Of a stretch of 64,000 bases of DNA, positions 1 to 8,672 are shown piece after piece. The DNA comes from Streptomyces sp. NA02950. GTDB lineage: Bacteria > Actinomycetota > Actinomycetes > Streptomycetales > Streptomycetaceae. A program made the translations under genes and the position numbers. The number at the start of each line of letters is the position of its first letter. Position 1 is the stretch's first letter. The stretch lies in contig NZ_CP054916.1 of NCBI RefSeq assembly GCF_013364155.1, forward strand, positions 8,028,001 through 8,092,000, given 5' to 3'. Below the pieces are notes generated by a model. The model did no database searches. It was given only the letters and a program-made list of their open reading frames with translations, and was not told the origin of the DNA.

Positions 1-746
1 GCACCGCGGAAACCCTCGACCGCCTGCTCGGCGCCGACGACCGGTGGACCCCTCCCGACGCGATGATGGACCCGGCCCAGTCCGTGGGGCAGTCGGCCGA
101 GGCCAGGGAACTGCGGCTGCTCGCCGACGATCTGGTGGCGCTGCTCGACGTGCAGACGCCGCACCTGATCACGGCGACCTCGCGGGACGACTGGGACCGG
201 GCGCGCCTGTACGGGCGCACCGCCACCGGTCTGCTGCACTACCACTACTGGATGGCCGACACCTCACCGGCCCGTATGACGTGGCTGGTGAGCCTGCGGG
301 ACCGGATGATGGCCGACAACCTCCTCGCCGTCGTGGAACGGGGCCCGGTACTGGTCCACGCCCACAACGCCCATCTCCAGCGGGACAAGAGCACGATGCG
401 TATGTGGGACCAGCCGCCGCTGGAGTGGTGGAGCGCCGGCGCGATCGTGGGCGCCCATCTGGGCGAGGACTACGCCTTCCTGGCCATGGCTCTCGGCACG
501 ATGCGGCATCAGGGAGTGGACACCCCGCCACCGGACACCGTCGAAGGACTCCTGTACGCGCTCCCGGAGGACCGCTGCGTCGTCGACACTCCCCGGCTGG
601 CCACCGCCCTGGGCGACTCCCGGCCCGACCCCCGTGTGTCCCCCTACTTCGGCTACTTCCCACTCGACCCGGCCCACCTGGCCGGATACGACGGGATCGT
701 GTTCGTCAAGGACGTTCCGCCGCGCCCGGGTTCGGAACCCCGTTGA
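1..746 (+). CDS. Erythromycin-esterase-family hydrolase, 3' part
   Basis: The reading frame is open from the first bases of the window (codons begin at base 3), so only the C-terminal ~247 residues are present and the true start lies upstream. The visible protein has the His-rich and acidic pattern of the erythromycin esterase (EreA/succinoglycan-biosynthesis-like) family, including HAHNAHLQRDKSTM in the middle and a closing FDPAH-like tyrosine-rich stretch (SPYFGYFPLDPAHLAGYD). Characterised members hydrolyse the macrolide lactone; many Streptomyces homologues have unknown substrates, so macrolide resistance is not implied. The ATG pair at 63-68 is internal to the frame, not a start. The stop at 744-746 is 49 bp from the next gene. 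Family call is reasonably sure; substrate unknown. Confidence 0.72.
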   Translation, partial: TAETLDRLLGADDRWTPPDAMMDPAQSVGQSAEARELRLLADDLVALLDVQTPHLITATSRDDWDRARLYGRTATGLLHYHYWMADTSPARMTWLVSLRDRMMADNLLAVVERGPVLVHAHNAHLQRDKSTMRMWDQPPLEWWSAGAIVGAHLGEDYAFLAMALGTMRHQGVDTPPPDTVEGLLYALPEDRCVVDTPRLATALGDSRPDPRVSPYFGYFPLDPAHLAGYDGIVFVKDVPPRPGSEPR

Positions 747-795
747 TCGTTTATGCGTTGGGCCGTGTGGTCCACGAGCAAAGGAGCGAGACCGC

Positions 796-1236
796 ATGGC
801 TGCCACGCTGGACGAGATCACACGAACCTGGCTTCATGAACCCAGGTTCTGGCAGGTGTCCACCCTGAATCCGGACGGGTCACCACAGTTGACACCGATG
901 TGGGCCGATCTGGAGGACGGCCTGATAGTGATCAACACTTCGGTCGGCCGGGTCAAGGAGGAGAACCTGCGGCGCGACCCGCGGGTGTCACTCTGCTGTA
1001 TGGACACCGAGAACCCGTATCACCGGGTGGAGGTCCGGGGCCGCGCCGTCCGCTTCGTTTCGGGAGAGCCGGCCGTGCGCGTCATGGACCGTCTCGCGCA
1101 GAAGTACCTCGGCACGGAGACGTTCCCCTGGCTGATCCCCGGCGAGGTGCGCGTGGCGGTCTACATCGAGCCGCACCACGTCCACCGTGTTGTCGGCGTC
1201 GAGAAGTTCCGGCCCGGAGTGCTGCCGGACGCGTGA
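796..1236 (+). CDS. PPOX-class (F420/FMN-type) oxidoreductase
   Basis: A 146-residue protein with the split-barrel fold pattern of pyridoxamine-5'-phosphate-oxidase-like enzymes. Its N-terminus (FWQVSTLNPDGSPQLTPMW) is the usual first beta-hairpin that binds the phosphate of FMN or F420. The central VSLCCMDTENPYHRVEVRGRA strand pair and the acidic C-terminal half also fit. Actinobacterial members of this size are mostly F420-dependent reductases or biliverdin reductases. The start at 796 was chosen because AAGGAG lies 9 bases upstream (781-786); longer open reading upstream overlaps the esterase gene and lacks a ribosome site. It is probably a short independent transcription unit. Cofactor (F420 versus FMN) cannot be decided from sequence. 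Confidence 0.8.
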   Translation: MAATLDEITRTWLHEPRFWQVSTLNPDGSPQLTPMWADLEDGLIVINTSVGRVKEENLRRDPRVSLCCMDTENPYHRVEVRGRAVRFVSGEPAVRVMDRLAQKYLGTETFPWLIPGEVRVAVYIEPHHVHRVVGVEKFRPGVLPDA

Positions 1237-1303
1237 GGGCGGGCGGCCGCAGCAACATCAACAAGCCTCCGCACATGCCTACTTCTTGTCGTATATTGAG
1301 CGA

Positions 1304-1456
1304 ATGAGCTCACCTGACCCGGAGCCCCGACCTCCGCTCACACTGGTCGGCAAGATAGACAACGCACTGGCGATACTGCTCATCATCGGTATGGCCTACG
1401 GGGTGTTCTGGCTGCTCTCAAGCCTGGCCTCGTCCTACATAGGGTTGTTCACCTGA
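1304..1456 (+). CDS. Small single-span membrane protein
   Basis: A 50-residue reading frame starting at ATG 1304. The first ~17 residues are Pro-rich and hydrophilic (MSSPDPEPRPP...). They are followed by a strongly hydrophobic segment of about 30 residues (LAILLIIGMAYGVFWLLSSL), predicted as one, possibly two, membrane spans. There is no clear ribosome-binding site, but TATATT at 1292-1297 lies about 6 bases before the ATG, so a leaderless transcript starting at or near the start codon is plausible. Family not recognised. The hydrophobic run and codon bias support a real gene over chance; function unknown. Confidence 0.5.
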   Translation: MSSPDPEPRPPLTLVGKIDNALAILLIIGMAYGVFWLLSSLASSYIGLFT

Positions 1457-1484
1457 CGCGCCTGGGCTGGTCGGTGGCAGTCGC

Positions 1485-2357
1485 TCAGGCGTTGTCGTGC
1501 GCGTCGACGTTCGCGAGGTAGCGGGCGCGCGCGACGCGGATCCGGGCGAACCACGTCGCGTGCCGCCGGATCTGCCGTTTCTGGAGTTCGGCCTCGGTCC
1601 TCCACCAGATGCGGACCACGGACGTACGGTGCTTGCAGGCGACATCACTCCGAGCCGTGGCGATCTCGGTGCCCGAGGGGGATTCCCCTTTCCACCGGGG
1701 GTCGTTGTTGGCCGTCATCGGGTCCGGGTAGCGGAACCCCTTGGCACGCATGCACGCGCTCCAGCGCGCGAACGCCTTCGTCACGTCCGGATGACGTCTG
1801 GAGCGCTCGTAGGCACCTTCCGCGATGCGGTCCAACCGACCGAAGTCGACTTTGGGCACGTTCCGCAGCAACTCGCGCTCCGCCCGCTTCTCGCAGCCCG
1901 ACGTGCCGTCCTTGCCGTAGGCGGCCGCCCGCTCCTTCGGGGTGAGTCCCCCCTCGCGCCGGGTGATCCAGGCCTCGGCGGCTTCGGAGCGGGGATCGGG
2001 CAGGGGGTGGTAGCCGTACCTCTTGGCAGGCTCCGGTTCGATCAGCCCGTACCGGCCGCGGTTCGGCCAGGACTCGGCGCCACGATCGGGCAGCCGGGGC
2101 CAGTGGAACCCCCTGCGCGCCATGCAGGACCCGATCAGACGGTCCTGCGCCACCACGATGCGTGCCACCTGAGGGCCGTCGAGGGTGTAGGCGTCGAGGG
2201 GGAGGACGAGGTTTCTCACCTCCCGTGTGGGGGCCGGGGGCCGGGGTGTGTGCCGCCCGGGGCTTCCGGCGGGGTCGGCTCCGCCGCCGGAGCATCCAGC
2301 GGCGACCAGACACACGGTGGCCACGGCGGCCGCGGTGGCCGGGCGAGCAGGCATCAC
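1485..2357 (-). CDS. Secreted lipoprotein, unknown function
   Basis: About 290 residues with a signal sequence ending in a lipobox (VCLVAAGC, Cys at about residue 22) followed by a Gly/Ser linker. The protein should therefore be lipid-anchored on the outer face of the membrane. The mature part is basic and Cys-poor, with repeated Arg-rich segments and a pattern (WSACMRAKGFRYPDP) seen in many uncharacterised Streptomyces lipoproteins. Two starts are possible: GTG at 2357 with AGGGAG 7 bases upstream, or ATG three bases later; GTG has the better spacing. The gene faces away from the terminator hairpin at 2384-2419. No enzyme motif was recognised. Confidence 0.72.
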   Translation of the reverse strand: MMPARPATAAAVATVCLVAAGCSGGGADPAGSPGRHTPRPPAPTREVRNLVLPLDAYTLDGPQVARIVVAQDRLIGSCMARRGFHWPRLPDRGAESWPNRGRYGLIEPEPAKRYGYHPLPDPRSEAAEAWITRREGGLTPKERAAAYGKDGTSGCEKRAERELLRNVPKVDFGRLDRIAEGAYERSRRHPDVTKAFARWSACMRAKGFRYPDPMTANNDPRWKGESPSGTEIATARSDVACKHRTSVVRIWWRTEAELQKRQIRRHATWFARIRVARARYLANVDAHDNA

Positions 2358-2383
2358 GCATCAGCTCCCTGGAGTGGGCCACG

Positions 2384-2419
2384 GGGGCGCCTCACGTGGT
2401 ACGCCACATGAGGCGCCCC
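2384..2419 (-). terminator. Strong hairpin, terminator of the inhibitor-like gene
   Basis: An 11-bp perfect stem (GGGGCGCCTCA at 2384-2394 against TGAGGCGCCCC at 2409-2419) is extended by an inner GTGG/CCAC pairing and closed by a four-base loop. It lies 14 bases beyond the stop codon of the minus-strand gene ending at 2434 and just upstream of the next minus-strand gene, so it should insulate the two. Confidence 0.75.
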
Positions 2420-2433
2420 GGCGGAATCAGGCG

Positions 2434-2856
2434 TCAGTTGCACCACTTGTACAGCGAGCTGGTCTTGTACCCGACGTTGTTGTTGGCCAGGTTGGCGTCC
2501 CAGCTCCACGGCTTGAAGGTGTTCTTCCGGCCCCGGTTCCAGTAGTCCGTCCACAGGGTCCAGTAGCAGCCGCGGGTGAGGTTCTTCACCGAGCGGATGT
2601 GATCATTGACCTTTCCCCCGTTGTTGAAGTGGTTGTCGGACAGCTTCATGTCCGATGTGCAGAACTTTTTGTAGCCACCGGTGTAGCTCGTGTACTGATA
2701 CGCGTGAAGCGGCGCGGGGCACGCCGCCGAAGCGGTCGCGGTGCCGCGTGCGTGATCCGGTGCGGCCGGGCTGGCGCCCGCCGTCGGCGCCAAGAGGAAC
2801 GCGCCGACAACCGCCATGGCCCCCGCGCCCAGTCCGAGCCTCATCTGCTGCCTCAT
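2434..2856 (-). CDS. Secreted small Cys-containing protein (peptidase-inhibitor I36-like)
   Basis: A 140-residue exported protein. It has a basic N-terminus, a hydrophobic core and a small-residue cleavage region (APTAGASPA, about residue 30). The mature domain is roughly 100 residues, has four Cys (two likely disulfides) and is rich in Tyr, Trp and Asn (YKKFCTSDMKLSDNHFNN, CYWTLWTDYWNRG). Size and pattern fit the beta/gamma-crystallin-like secreted proteins usually labelled peptidase inhibitor family I36 in Streptomyces. The match is from pattern only, so the inhibitor function is tentative. ATG 2856 was chosen because AAGGGG lies 8-9 bases upstream; the longer frame to 2889 has no ribosome site. 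A strong hairpin follows the stop. Confidence 0.65.
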   Translation of the reverse strand: MRQQMRLGLGAGAMAVVGAFLLAPTAGASPAAPDHARGTATASAACPAPLHAYQYTSYTGGYKKFCTSDMKLSDNHFNNGGKVNDHIRSVKNLTRGCYWTLWTDYWNRGRKNTFKPWSWDANLANNNVGYKTSSLYKWCN

Positions 2857-3048
2857 CACAGGTTCGCCCCTTAGGTCGTGAGCCGACACCGTCGGCTCGA
2901 TGTGATCCTGCCGATCGGGGCGACGGGTTGTCGTTCGCGGTGGACGACAGGTGCTTGGCGCCGCGTGCCACTCTGGTGGCGCGGGGCGCGCCTGCCGTCA
3001 CGCTCAGCACGCTGACCTCATCACCGCCTACTGCGGAGGAATGCGGAA

Positions 3049-3507
3049 GTGCCCGTCCTGGATCAACAGCTGATCTGCTCTCCACCGTGCCTTGCCCGAG
3101 CGCAGAGTGGCGTCGCCGCCGCGCTCTGGCACTACACGGCCACACAGGTGGCCAAGCCGTACTACGTGCGCGGAAGCATCCCGGACCCGGACCAGGCCGC
3201 GGTGATCGTCGCCCTGTGGACCGGCCCTGCGGCGCGGGAGAAGACGAGTCTCTTCTTCCTCGTCCCGCTCGTATCCGGCGGTCTGCCGGTTCCGGCGGTG
3301 CGGGTCGTGGCGGGGATGTTGCGGCTGCGCCGGGGAACGCACCTCTTCGGCACCACCGGCCGCCGCTTCGACGGCAGGCCCGTTCTCAACGGCAGTGATC
3401 TGGTCGAAGGACGGGCGTTGCCGTGCCTGTGCGGAGGGATCGGTGGGCAGCCGGGGCCGCGGGGTTTCTCCTTCGAGCGGCCGGGAGAGCTGAAGCGCTA
3501 CCACTGA
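3049..3507 (+). CDS. Hypothetical protein
   Basis: A 152-residue reading frame with GC-rich third positions throughout. It starts at GTG 3049, preceded by GGAGGA at 3035-3040 with 8-base spacing, which supports translation. The protein has no signal peptide. A mildly hydrophobic middle (TSLFFLVPLVSGGLPVPAVRVV) could be buried or membrane-associated, and the C-terminus is Gly/Pro-rich (LCGGIGGQPGPRGFSF). Family not recognised. An antisense frame over the same bases lacks a ribosome site and reads like a shadow. It is flanked by divergently oriented single genes, so no operon context helps. Confidence 0.5.
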   Translation: MPVLDQQLICSPPCLARAQSGVAAALWHYTATQVAKPYYVRGSIPDPDQAAVIVALWTGPAAREKTSLFFLVPLVSGGLPVPAVRVVAGMLRLRRGTHLFGTTGRRFDGRPVLNGSDLVEGRALPCLCGGIGGQPGPRGFSFERPGELKRYH

Positions 3508-3565
3508 GCGGTCGGCCGACGGTGCGCCGCCCCCGGAGTGGTGGCGGGCCATGGCTACCGTGCTT

Positions 3566-4585
3566 TCAGGAGATGCGGCCTGCGCTCGGGACCCTTTCAG
3601 CCACGGGCACGGGGCCGGGCGGTGCGCCGTCGCCGAAGGGACGCCCGCCCAGTTCCTCTCGTCCGTGCGGGGCCGACCAGCCGGAGAGGTCGGGGCCGAG
3701 CGGGACGATACGCCGTGGGTTGATGTCGGTATGGACCTGGTAGTAGTGCCGCTTGATGTGGTCGAAGTCCACCGTGTCGCCGAAGCCCGGGGTCTGGAAG
3801 AGGTCGCGGGCATAACCCCACAGGACCCGGTCCTCGGCCAGCTTGTTCCGGTTGCACTTGAAGTGGCCGTGATAGACCGCGTCGAAGCGGACCAGCGTGG
3901 TGAACAGCCGGATGTCGGCCTCGGTGACGGTGTCGCCGACCAGGTACCGCTGCGTGGACAGCCGCTTGGACAACCAGTCCAGGCGGGCGAAGAGGCGCTG
4001 GTACGCGGTGTCGTACCTGCCCTGCTGCTCGGCGAAGCCCGCCCGGTAGACGCCGTTGTTCACATCGCGGTAGACGACCTCCATCACCTCGTCGATTTCG
4101 TCGCGGTGCTCCTGGGGGTAGAGGTCCGGCGCGCCCTGGCGGTGCAGGGCGGTCCACTGGGTGGCGAGATCGAGGGTGATGCGCTGGTAGTCGTTGGTGA
4201 CCAGCTTCCCGCTGGGGATGTCGACGATCGCGGGCACACTCACCCCGCCCGGGTAGCCGGTCTCACGTGCGTCGTACGCCTCGCTGAGGAACGCGATGCC
4301 CAGCACCGGGTCCCTCTCCTGCGCGTCCAGGGTGAAGCGCCAGCTCCGCTCGTCCTGGATGGGGTCGACGATCGCCAGGGAGAGGACTGGCTCCAGGCCG
4401 AGGAGCCTTCGCGAGATCAGCGCCCGGCCGGCCCAGGGGCAGGCCCGGCTGCCCACCAGCCGATAGCGGCCGCCCTCGACCGGCCAGCCGTCCCGGCCGT
4501 CGGCCGTGATCCGGTCGGAGAAGTGCGGAGCGGATCGGGTGAATTCCTGCTCATCACGAGGTGTCTCCTGGTCACCGTCATGCAA
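3566..4585 (-). CDS. Glutathionyl/mycothiyl-hydroquinone reductase (Xi-class GST)
   Basis: About 339 residues that match the Xi-class glutathione transferase (YqjG/ECM4) layout. There is an N-terminal thioredoxin-like domain with the catalytic Cys in CPWAG, then an all-helical C-terminal domain with NNGVYRAGFAEQQGRYD and the FTTLVRFDAVYHGHFKCN region typical of the family. These enzymes remove a thiol from S-conjugated hydroquinones; actinomycetes use mycothiol, so a mycothiol-dependent reductase is inferred. Start: GGGAGGT lies 7 bases before TTG 4585. The upstream frame to 4702 has no ATG and no ribosome site, so TTG is preferred but uncertain. The gene is monocistronic, and its upstream neighbour is the frameshifted dehalogenase. 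Confidence 0.82.
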   Translation of the reverse strand: MHDGDQETPRDEQEFTRSAPHFSDRITADGRDGWPVEGGRYRLVGSRACPWAGRALISRRLLGLEPVLSLAIVDPIQDERSWRFTLDAQERDPVLGIAFLSEAYDARETGYPGGVSVPAIVDIPSGKLVTNDYQRITLDLATQWTALHRQGAPDLYPQEHRDEIDEVMEVVYRDVNNGVYRAGFAEQQGRYDTAYQRLFARLDWLSKRLSTQRYLVGDTVTEADIRLFTTLVRFDAVYHGHFKCNRNKLAEDRVLWGYARDLFQTPGFGDTVDFDHIKRHYYQVHTDINPRRIVPLGPDLSGWSAPHGREELGGRPFGDGAPPGPVPVAERVPSAGRIS

Positions 4586-4731
4586 CGTGGCCACCTCCCG
4601 AAGAAGTACGTGGACGTTCTCGGTCTGCCGGTGCGTATTCCACCCGGCCTGACACCCAACCTGTTCCACCCGGTCTTCCGTCGAATGGCCGCCAGGCCCC
4701 ACCCCGACCGTCGCAGGGTGGGCGCCGTGCG

Positions 4732-5423
4732 CTACGCGGCTTTGCCGAGTTGGTCGGCGAGGTCGGCCAGGCCGTCAGCGTACAGGTCGAACCGGTCCGA
4801 GGAGATGGGCGGGTCGCCGACGGGGCGGGCGACGTAGGCGGTGCGCAGGCCGAGGTCCTGCGCACCACGCAGGTCCCAGGCGTGGGCGGCGACCATCAGC
4901 AGCCGCTCCGGCGGTCGTCCGGAGACGGTGACGGCCAGCCGATAGACCGCCGGGTCCGGCTTGTAGTCCGGACGTCTTCGGCGGACAGCGCCTGGTGCCA
5001 GCGCAGTCCGGCGTGGGCGTTGAGTTCCAGCAGTGCCGTCCGGCTCGCGTTGGAGAGTCCGATCAGCGGGAACCGTTCGGCGAGCCGGGCGAGCCCCGCC
5101 GCGGTGTCGGGCCACGGCGGGACCCGGCGGCCTGAGAGGGCCAGCGCCGCTACGGCGGTCGGGTCGTCGACTCCGGCGGCGTCGGCCACGAGCCGGGCGG
5201 CTTCCCGGTCGAGGACGTCGCTGGTGAGGTAGGGCCGGGCGCCGTCGAGCATGAGTCGTTGCTGGCGGTCGATGTGCTGCTGCCACAGCGACAACAGCTC
5301 CTCGACCCCGGGATCGTCGAGCGACGGGTCGAGTGCGCGAATGCCCGCGCGGATACCGGCGGGTTCGTCGACGAGCGTGCCGAGCACATCGAACACGACC
5401 GCATCGATCTCTGGCTCTGACAT
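4732..5423 (-). pseudogene. HAD-type (L-2-haloacid-dehalogenase-like) hydrolase, frameshifted
   Basis: The first frame (ATG at 5423) encodes the haloacid dehalogenase N-terminus with nucleophile Asp in VVFDVLGTL, the four-helix cap and motif II Ser in LIGLSNAS. It continues to SAEDVR near 4970. The conserved continuation (YKPDPAVYRLA, then VAAHAWDLRGAQDLGL with motif III Lys and motif IV Asp) is present only in another frame and runs to a stop at 4732. One base appears to be missing near 4966-4972. Both halves are otherwise intact, so this is either a recent frameshift mutation or a base-call error. The intact enzyme would be a cytoplasmic haloacid dehalogenase or related phosphatase. Confidence 0.8.
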
Positions 5424-5512
5424 GGAGAGGTCTCCTGGACGAAGCGGGGGGTAGGAAAAGTGGCTGTCGGCCGAACACGGCCGGAAGCCACCCTCATTCC
5501 CGGCCCGGAGCC

Positions 5513-6079
5513 CTAGAGACGGCGTGCCGCGACAACCGCCGAACTGACCGGTGTGGTGAGTACTTCCGTGGCGTCGAGGGCTGGATGAGTGAGGTAGAAC
5601 AGGCGCAGCTCATCCACTTCGCCCTCGAACCGAGGCGGCCAATGGGGCGAGGGGGTGAAGTCGTCCAGGATGAGAAGGCCACCGGGGGCGAGCTGCTCGA
5701 CGACCCCCTGGGGGTCGTCACGCTTGCCCCCGCCGTCGCAGAAGAAGACGTCGAAGGGGGCATGCCGCTCGAGCAGCCGCCAGTCCCCGGTGAGCACGCT
5801 GACGCGCTCGTCGTCCGCGAAGACACCGGCCGCTCGACGGGCCAGCTCCTCGTCACGCTCCACGGTGACCAGGCGCGCACCGGCGCCGAGGCCACTGTGC
5901 AGCCAGGCGGTGCCCACCCCCGAGCCGGTGCCGCTCTCCGCAATGATCCCGTGGGGTTTCGCGGCCGCGGCCAGCCTGAGCAGCCTGCCCACTTCAGGGA
6001 TGGAACTCTTCTCGAACCCCGCCTCGGAGGCGATACGCTCCGCGGCCACCACGCGAGGCGGAATCACACGTTCTGCCAT
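5513..6079 (-). CDS. Class I SAM-dependent O-methyltransferase-like protein
   Basis: A 188-residue protein with a Rossmann methyltransferase core. A glycine-rich SAM loop (IIAESGTGSGVGTAWL) is followed by the acidic residue ending strand 2 (LVTVERDEEL), a GDW segment binding the adenine, and FDVFFCDGGGKRDD, where the Asp corresponds to the metal or catalytic region of catechol O-methyltransferase-type enzymes. Start ATG 6079 has a GAGAGGGGGG ribosome site 8 bases upstream; an in-frame extension lacks one. It stands between two broken genes and no partner suggests the substrate. Confidence 0.78.
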   Translation of the reverse strand: MAERVIPPRVVAAERIASEAGFEKSSIPEVGRLLRLAAAAKPHGIIAESGTGSGVGTAWLHSGLGAGARLVTVERDEELARRAAGVFADDERVSVLTGDWRLLERHAPFDVFFCDGGGKRDDPQGVVEQLAPGGLLILDDFTPSPHWPPRFEGEVDELRLFYLTHPALDATEVLTTPVSSAVVAARRL

Positions 6080-6188
6080 GATCAGGACCCCCCTCTCCGT
6101 GACCATGACGCTATCCGCCGGCGGAGGTGTCCGCACGAAGTCCGGCCAGAAGTCGGAATCGGCGCGCGGCCGGGGACAGGGGGCAGCC

Positions 6189-6827
6189 TCATTCCCGTGC
6201 CGAGACCGTCACCGTGACCTGGCCGGAGCCACCGGGCCGCGTCCGCACGCGGACCGTGCCCCGCTCTCCCGCCGGCACGGCAGACGGCCGGACCACCGCC
6301 GCGCCCTGAACCGACACCCGCCATCCCACGGCCGTGGGGGGAGTGGACAGCTCGCTGACGCCGGACCGTCCCGGGGAGTCGTAGACAAGGCGGTAGGTGC
6401 GCGCCGCGGGGTCATAGCCCTGCCGGCGCACCGAGCCTGCGACGGCAGGGGCGAAGGGACGCGCGGTCTGCTCCTTGTGGGGGCCGAAGCGGCCGTTCTC
6501 ACCGACGGCGCAGTACCCGCCGCCGTAGCACCACACATAACCCGCCCAGCCGGAGCTGTAGCGGTCCAGGGAGGCGAGGGCCTCACCGTAGAAGCGCGCC
6601 ATGTCGGGGGCGCTCAGCGCCTCGGCGCCGCGGTGTGTCTTGTCCTCGACGTTCCAACCGCGCAGGGTGAGCGTGCGCCCGCGGTCGTCGGTGAGCGGCG
6701 GCGGTAACGGCGGGGACAACCGCGGCGTGTCCCCGCTCCTGCCGCGCCCGGTGAGAGCAGCGCGAAGATGACCGCCAGGGCCGATCCCGCCTGGACCGTT
6801 GAATCCGCACCCGGCCATGGTCCCCAC
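6189..6827 (-). pseudogene. GH5 endoglycoceramidase-like glycosidase, internally deleted and frameshifted
   Basis: The frame contains the N-terminal strand of GH5 endoglycosylceramidase-type enzymes (DDRGRTLTLRGWNVEDK, about residues 47-63). It then jumps directly to their C-terminal region (FYGEALASLDRYSSGWAGYV, then QTARPFAPAVAGSV and a beta-sandwich tail). The TIM-barrel core of about 300 residues, with both catalytic Glu residues, is missing. A signal-peptide-like stretch (SALAVIFALLSPGAAGAG) lies at the 5' end in a different frame, so a frameshift also separates the export signal. The gene ends 26 bases before the sugar ABC permease gene is reached, and was probably once the glycosidase partner of that importer. 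Not functional as a glycosidase. Confidence 0.7.
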
Positions 6828-6853
6828 CCTTCACCTCGACTTCTCCCCTCGGC

Positions 6854-7690
6854 TCAGCCCTTCACCGCGCCCGAGGTGAGCCCCTGGACGATATGGCGAC
6901 TGGCGAAGGCGAACAACAGCATCGTGGGCACGATGGTGAACACGGCCGCCGCTGACATCGAGCCCCAGTCGATGTTGAAGCTGGAGATGAACCCGTTGAG
7001 GGCCGTGGGGACGGTCTTGTTGCTGTCGCTGTTCAGCAGCGTCACCGACAGGAACAGCTCGTTCCAGCAGTTGACGAAGTTGAAGATGAACGCGGCGATG
7101 ATGCCCGGCTTCATCACGGGAAGGAGCACCCGGAACAGGGCGCCGAACCGGGACAGCCCGTCGATCATTGCCGCTTCCTCCAGGGCGTCCGGGATGTTCT
7201 CGAAGAAACCGCGGAGCATCACCGTGCAGAACGGGATGCACACGGCGATGTAGACGAGGATGAGCCCGAGCCGGTTGTCGACCAGCTGGAGGTCGGTCAT
7301 CAGAAGGTACAGCGGGCCCAGGGCGATGAAGGACGGGATCATCTGGGTGACCAGGGCGGCCATCAGCAGCGCGGACTTGGTGCGGAACTCGAAGCGCGCC
7401 AGTACGTACGCGGACAGCATCGAGACGGCGGTGGCGACCGCGCCGGCGACGGTCGCGACGATGAGGCTGTTGGTGAGGTAGGTCCCGAAGTCGGCCTTGC
7501 CGAACAGTCCGCGGTAGTTCTCCAGCGAGAAGTGCTCGGGCCAGTACGCGATCGGGAAGGCGAAGATGTCGCCGGGCGCCTTCAACGAGGTGATGGCGAT
7601 CCAGTAGAGCGGGAAGACGGTGAACACCAGCCACAGCCCCAGGAAGGCGAACCGGGTGGTCCGGCCGGCCGCGGTCGGTTTGCCGATCAT
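6854..7690 (-). CDS. Carbohydrate ABC transporter permease (MalG type)
   Basis: A 278-residue inner-membrane permease with six predicted spans. The cytoplasmic EAA loop that contacts the ATPase is clear (EEAAMIDGLSRFGALF). N-terminal FPLYWIAITSLKAPGDIF and the C-terminal SRHIVQGLTSGAVKG end are characteristic of the CUT1-family second permease. Its ATG overlaps the stop of the preceding permease gene by four bases (ATGA), indicating translational coupling. No ATPase gene is encoded here, as is common in Streptomyces, where MsiK serves many CUT1 importers. Confidence 0.92.
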   Translation of the reverse strand: MIGKPTAAGRTTRFAFLGLWLVFTVFPLYWIAITSLKAPGDIFAFPIAYWPEHFSLENYRGLFGKADFGTYLTNSLIVATVAGAVATAVSMLSAYVLARFEFRTKSALLMAALVTQMIPSFIALGPLYLLMTDLQLVDNRLGLILVYIAVCIPFCTVMLRGFFENIPDALEEAAMIDGLSRFGALFRVLLPVMKPGIIAAFIFNFVNCWNELFLSVTLLNSDSNKTVPTALNGFISSFNIDWGSMSAAAVFTIVPTMLLFAFASRHIVQGLTSGAVKG

Positions 7691-8670
7691 GGCTTCACCC
7701 CTCGCTTCTCGCGCGTGGCCAGCAGGAAGAACACCGCGAACACCAGCAGGGTGGCGACGACGAGCAGGCCGAGCGCGGAGGCCCTGCCGTAGTCGCCCTG
7801 CTGAGTGATCTTGATCATCCAGGTGGTCACGATCTGTGTCTCGTTGTTGGGCCCGCCGCCCGTCATCCCGAAGATCAGGTCGGGGAAGTTGAAGATCCAG
7901 ATGATCCGCAGCAGCACGGTCAGGGCCAGGGTGGTGCGGATGCAGGGGATGGTGACCTGGAAGAGCGTGCGCGTCTTGCCCGCGCCGTCCAGGGCCGCCG
8001 CCTCGTACAGCTCGTCGGGGACCGACTGCAACGCGGCCAGGATCATGATGGCGAAGAAGGTGACGCCGTACCAGATGTTGGCGATCAGTACGGCGATCAT
8101 CGCCGTCTTCGGATCGGCCAGCCAGGCGATGGGCTCGTCGATGAGCCCGGCCTTCTGCAGCAGGTCGTTGACGACGCCGAACTCGCTGTTGAACATCCAG
8201 CGGAACAGGATGCCGATGAGGAACCCGGAGATCGCCCAGGGAAAGAAGACCAGCGCCTGGTAGAGGCCGCGGAAGCGGAACCGGCGGCGCAGCCAGAGAG
8301 CGAGCGCGAAGCCGATCACCAGCTGGGGCACGATCGAGCCGAACACCCAGAGGAAGGAGTTGCTCAGAATTGTTCCCCAGATGGGGTCGCCGAAGACATC
8401 ACCGAAGTTCTTCAGGCCCACCCAGGAGGTGTCGGTCAGATCCGTCAGCTTCCAGTTGCGGAAGGCCATCTGGCTGCCGGCGACCATCGGGTAGTAGGTG
8501 AAGACCGCCACGAAGACGGCGGCCGGTGCCAGATACGCGGCGATCAACAGGCCGCGGCGCGCGGTGAACTCCCGCCGCCGGCGGCCGCGTGCCCGTCCCT
8601 GAGCGGGCGGGGCGCCCTTCTTGACGGAAGGGCGCTTCGCCACCTTCGTGATCGCGGACACGGCGGGCAT
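7687..8670 (-). CDS. Carbohydrate ABC transporter permease (MalF type)
   Basis: A 327-residue permease with a basic cytoplasmic N-terminus (about 35 residues, Arg/Lys-rich) and six predicted membrane spans. The EAA loop appears as YEAAALDGAGKTRTLFQVT, and GGGPNNETQIVTTWMI is a typical CUT1 MalF-type signature before the last span. It lies two bases downstream of the binding-protein gene stop and overlaps the next permease by four bases, so the three importer genes are one coupled unit. Together they should form the heterodimeric membrane pore. Confidence 0.92.
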   Translation of the reverse strand: MPAVSAITKVAKRPSVKKGAPPAQGRARGRRRREFTARRGLLIAAYLAPAAVFVAVFTYYPMVAGSQMAFRNWKLTDLTDTSWVGLKNFGDVFGDPIWGTILSNSFLWVFGSIVPQLVIGFALALWLRRRFRFRGLYQALVFFPWAISGFLIGILFRWMFNSEFGVVNDLLQKAGLIDEPIAWLADPKTAMIAVLIANIWYGVTFFAIMILAALQSVPDELYEAAALDGAGKTRTLFQVTIPCIRTTLALTVLLRIIWIFNFPDLIFGMTGGGPNNETQIVTTWMIKITQQGDYGRASALGLLVVATLLVFAVFFLLATREKRGVKP

Positions 8671-8672
8671 GT

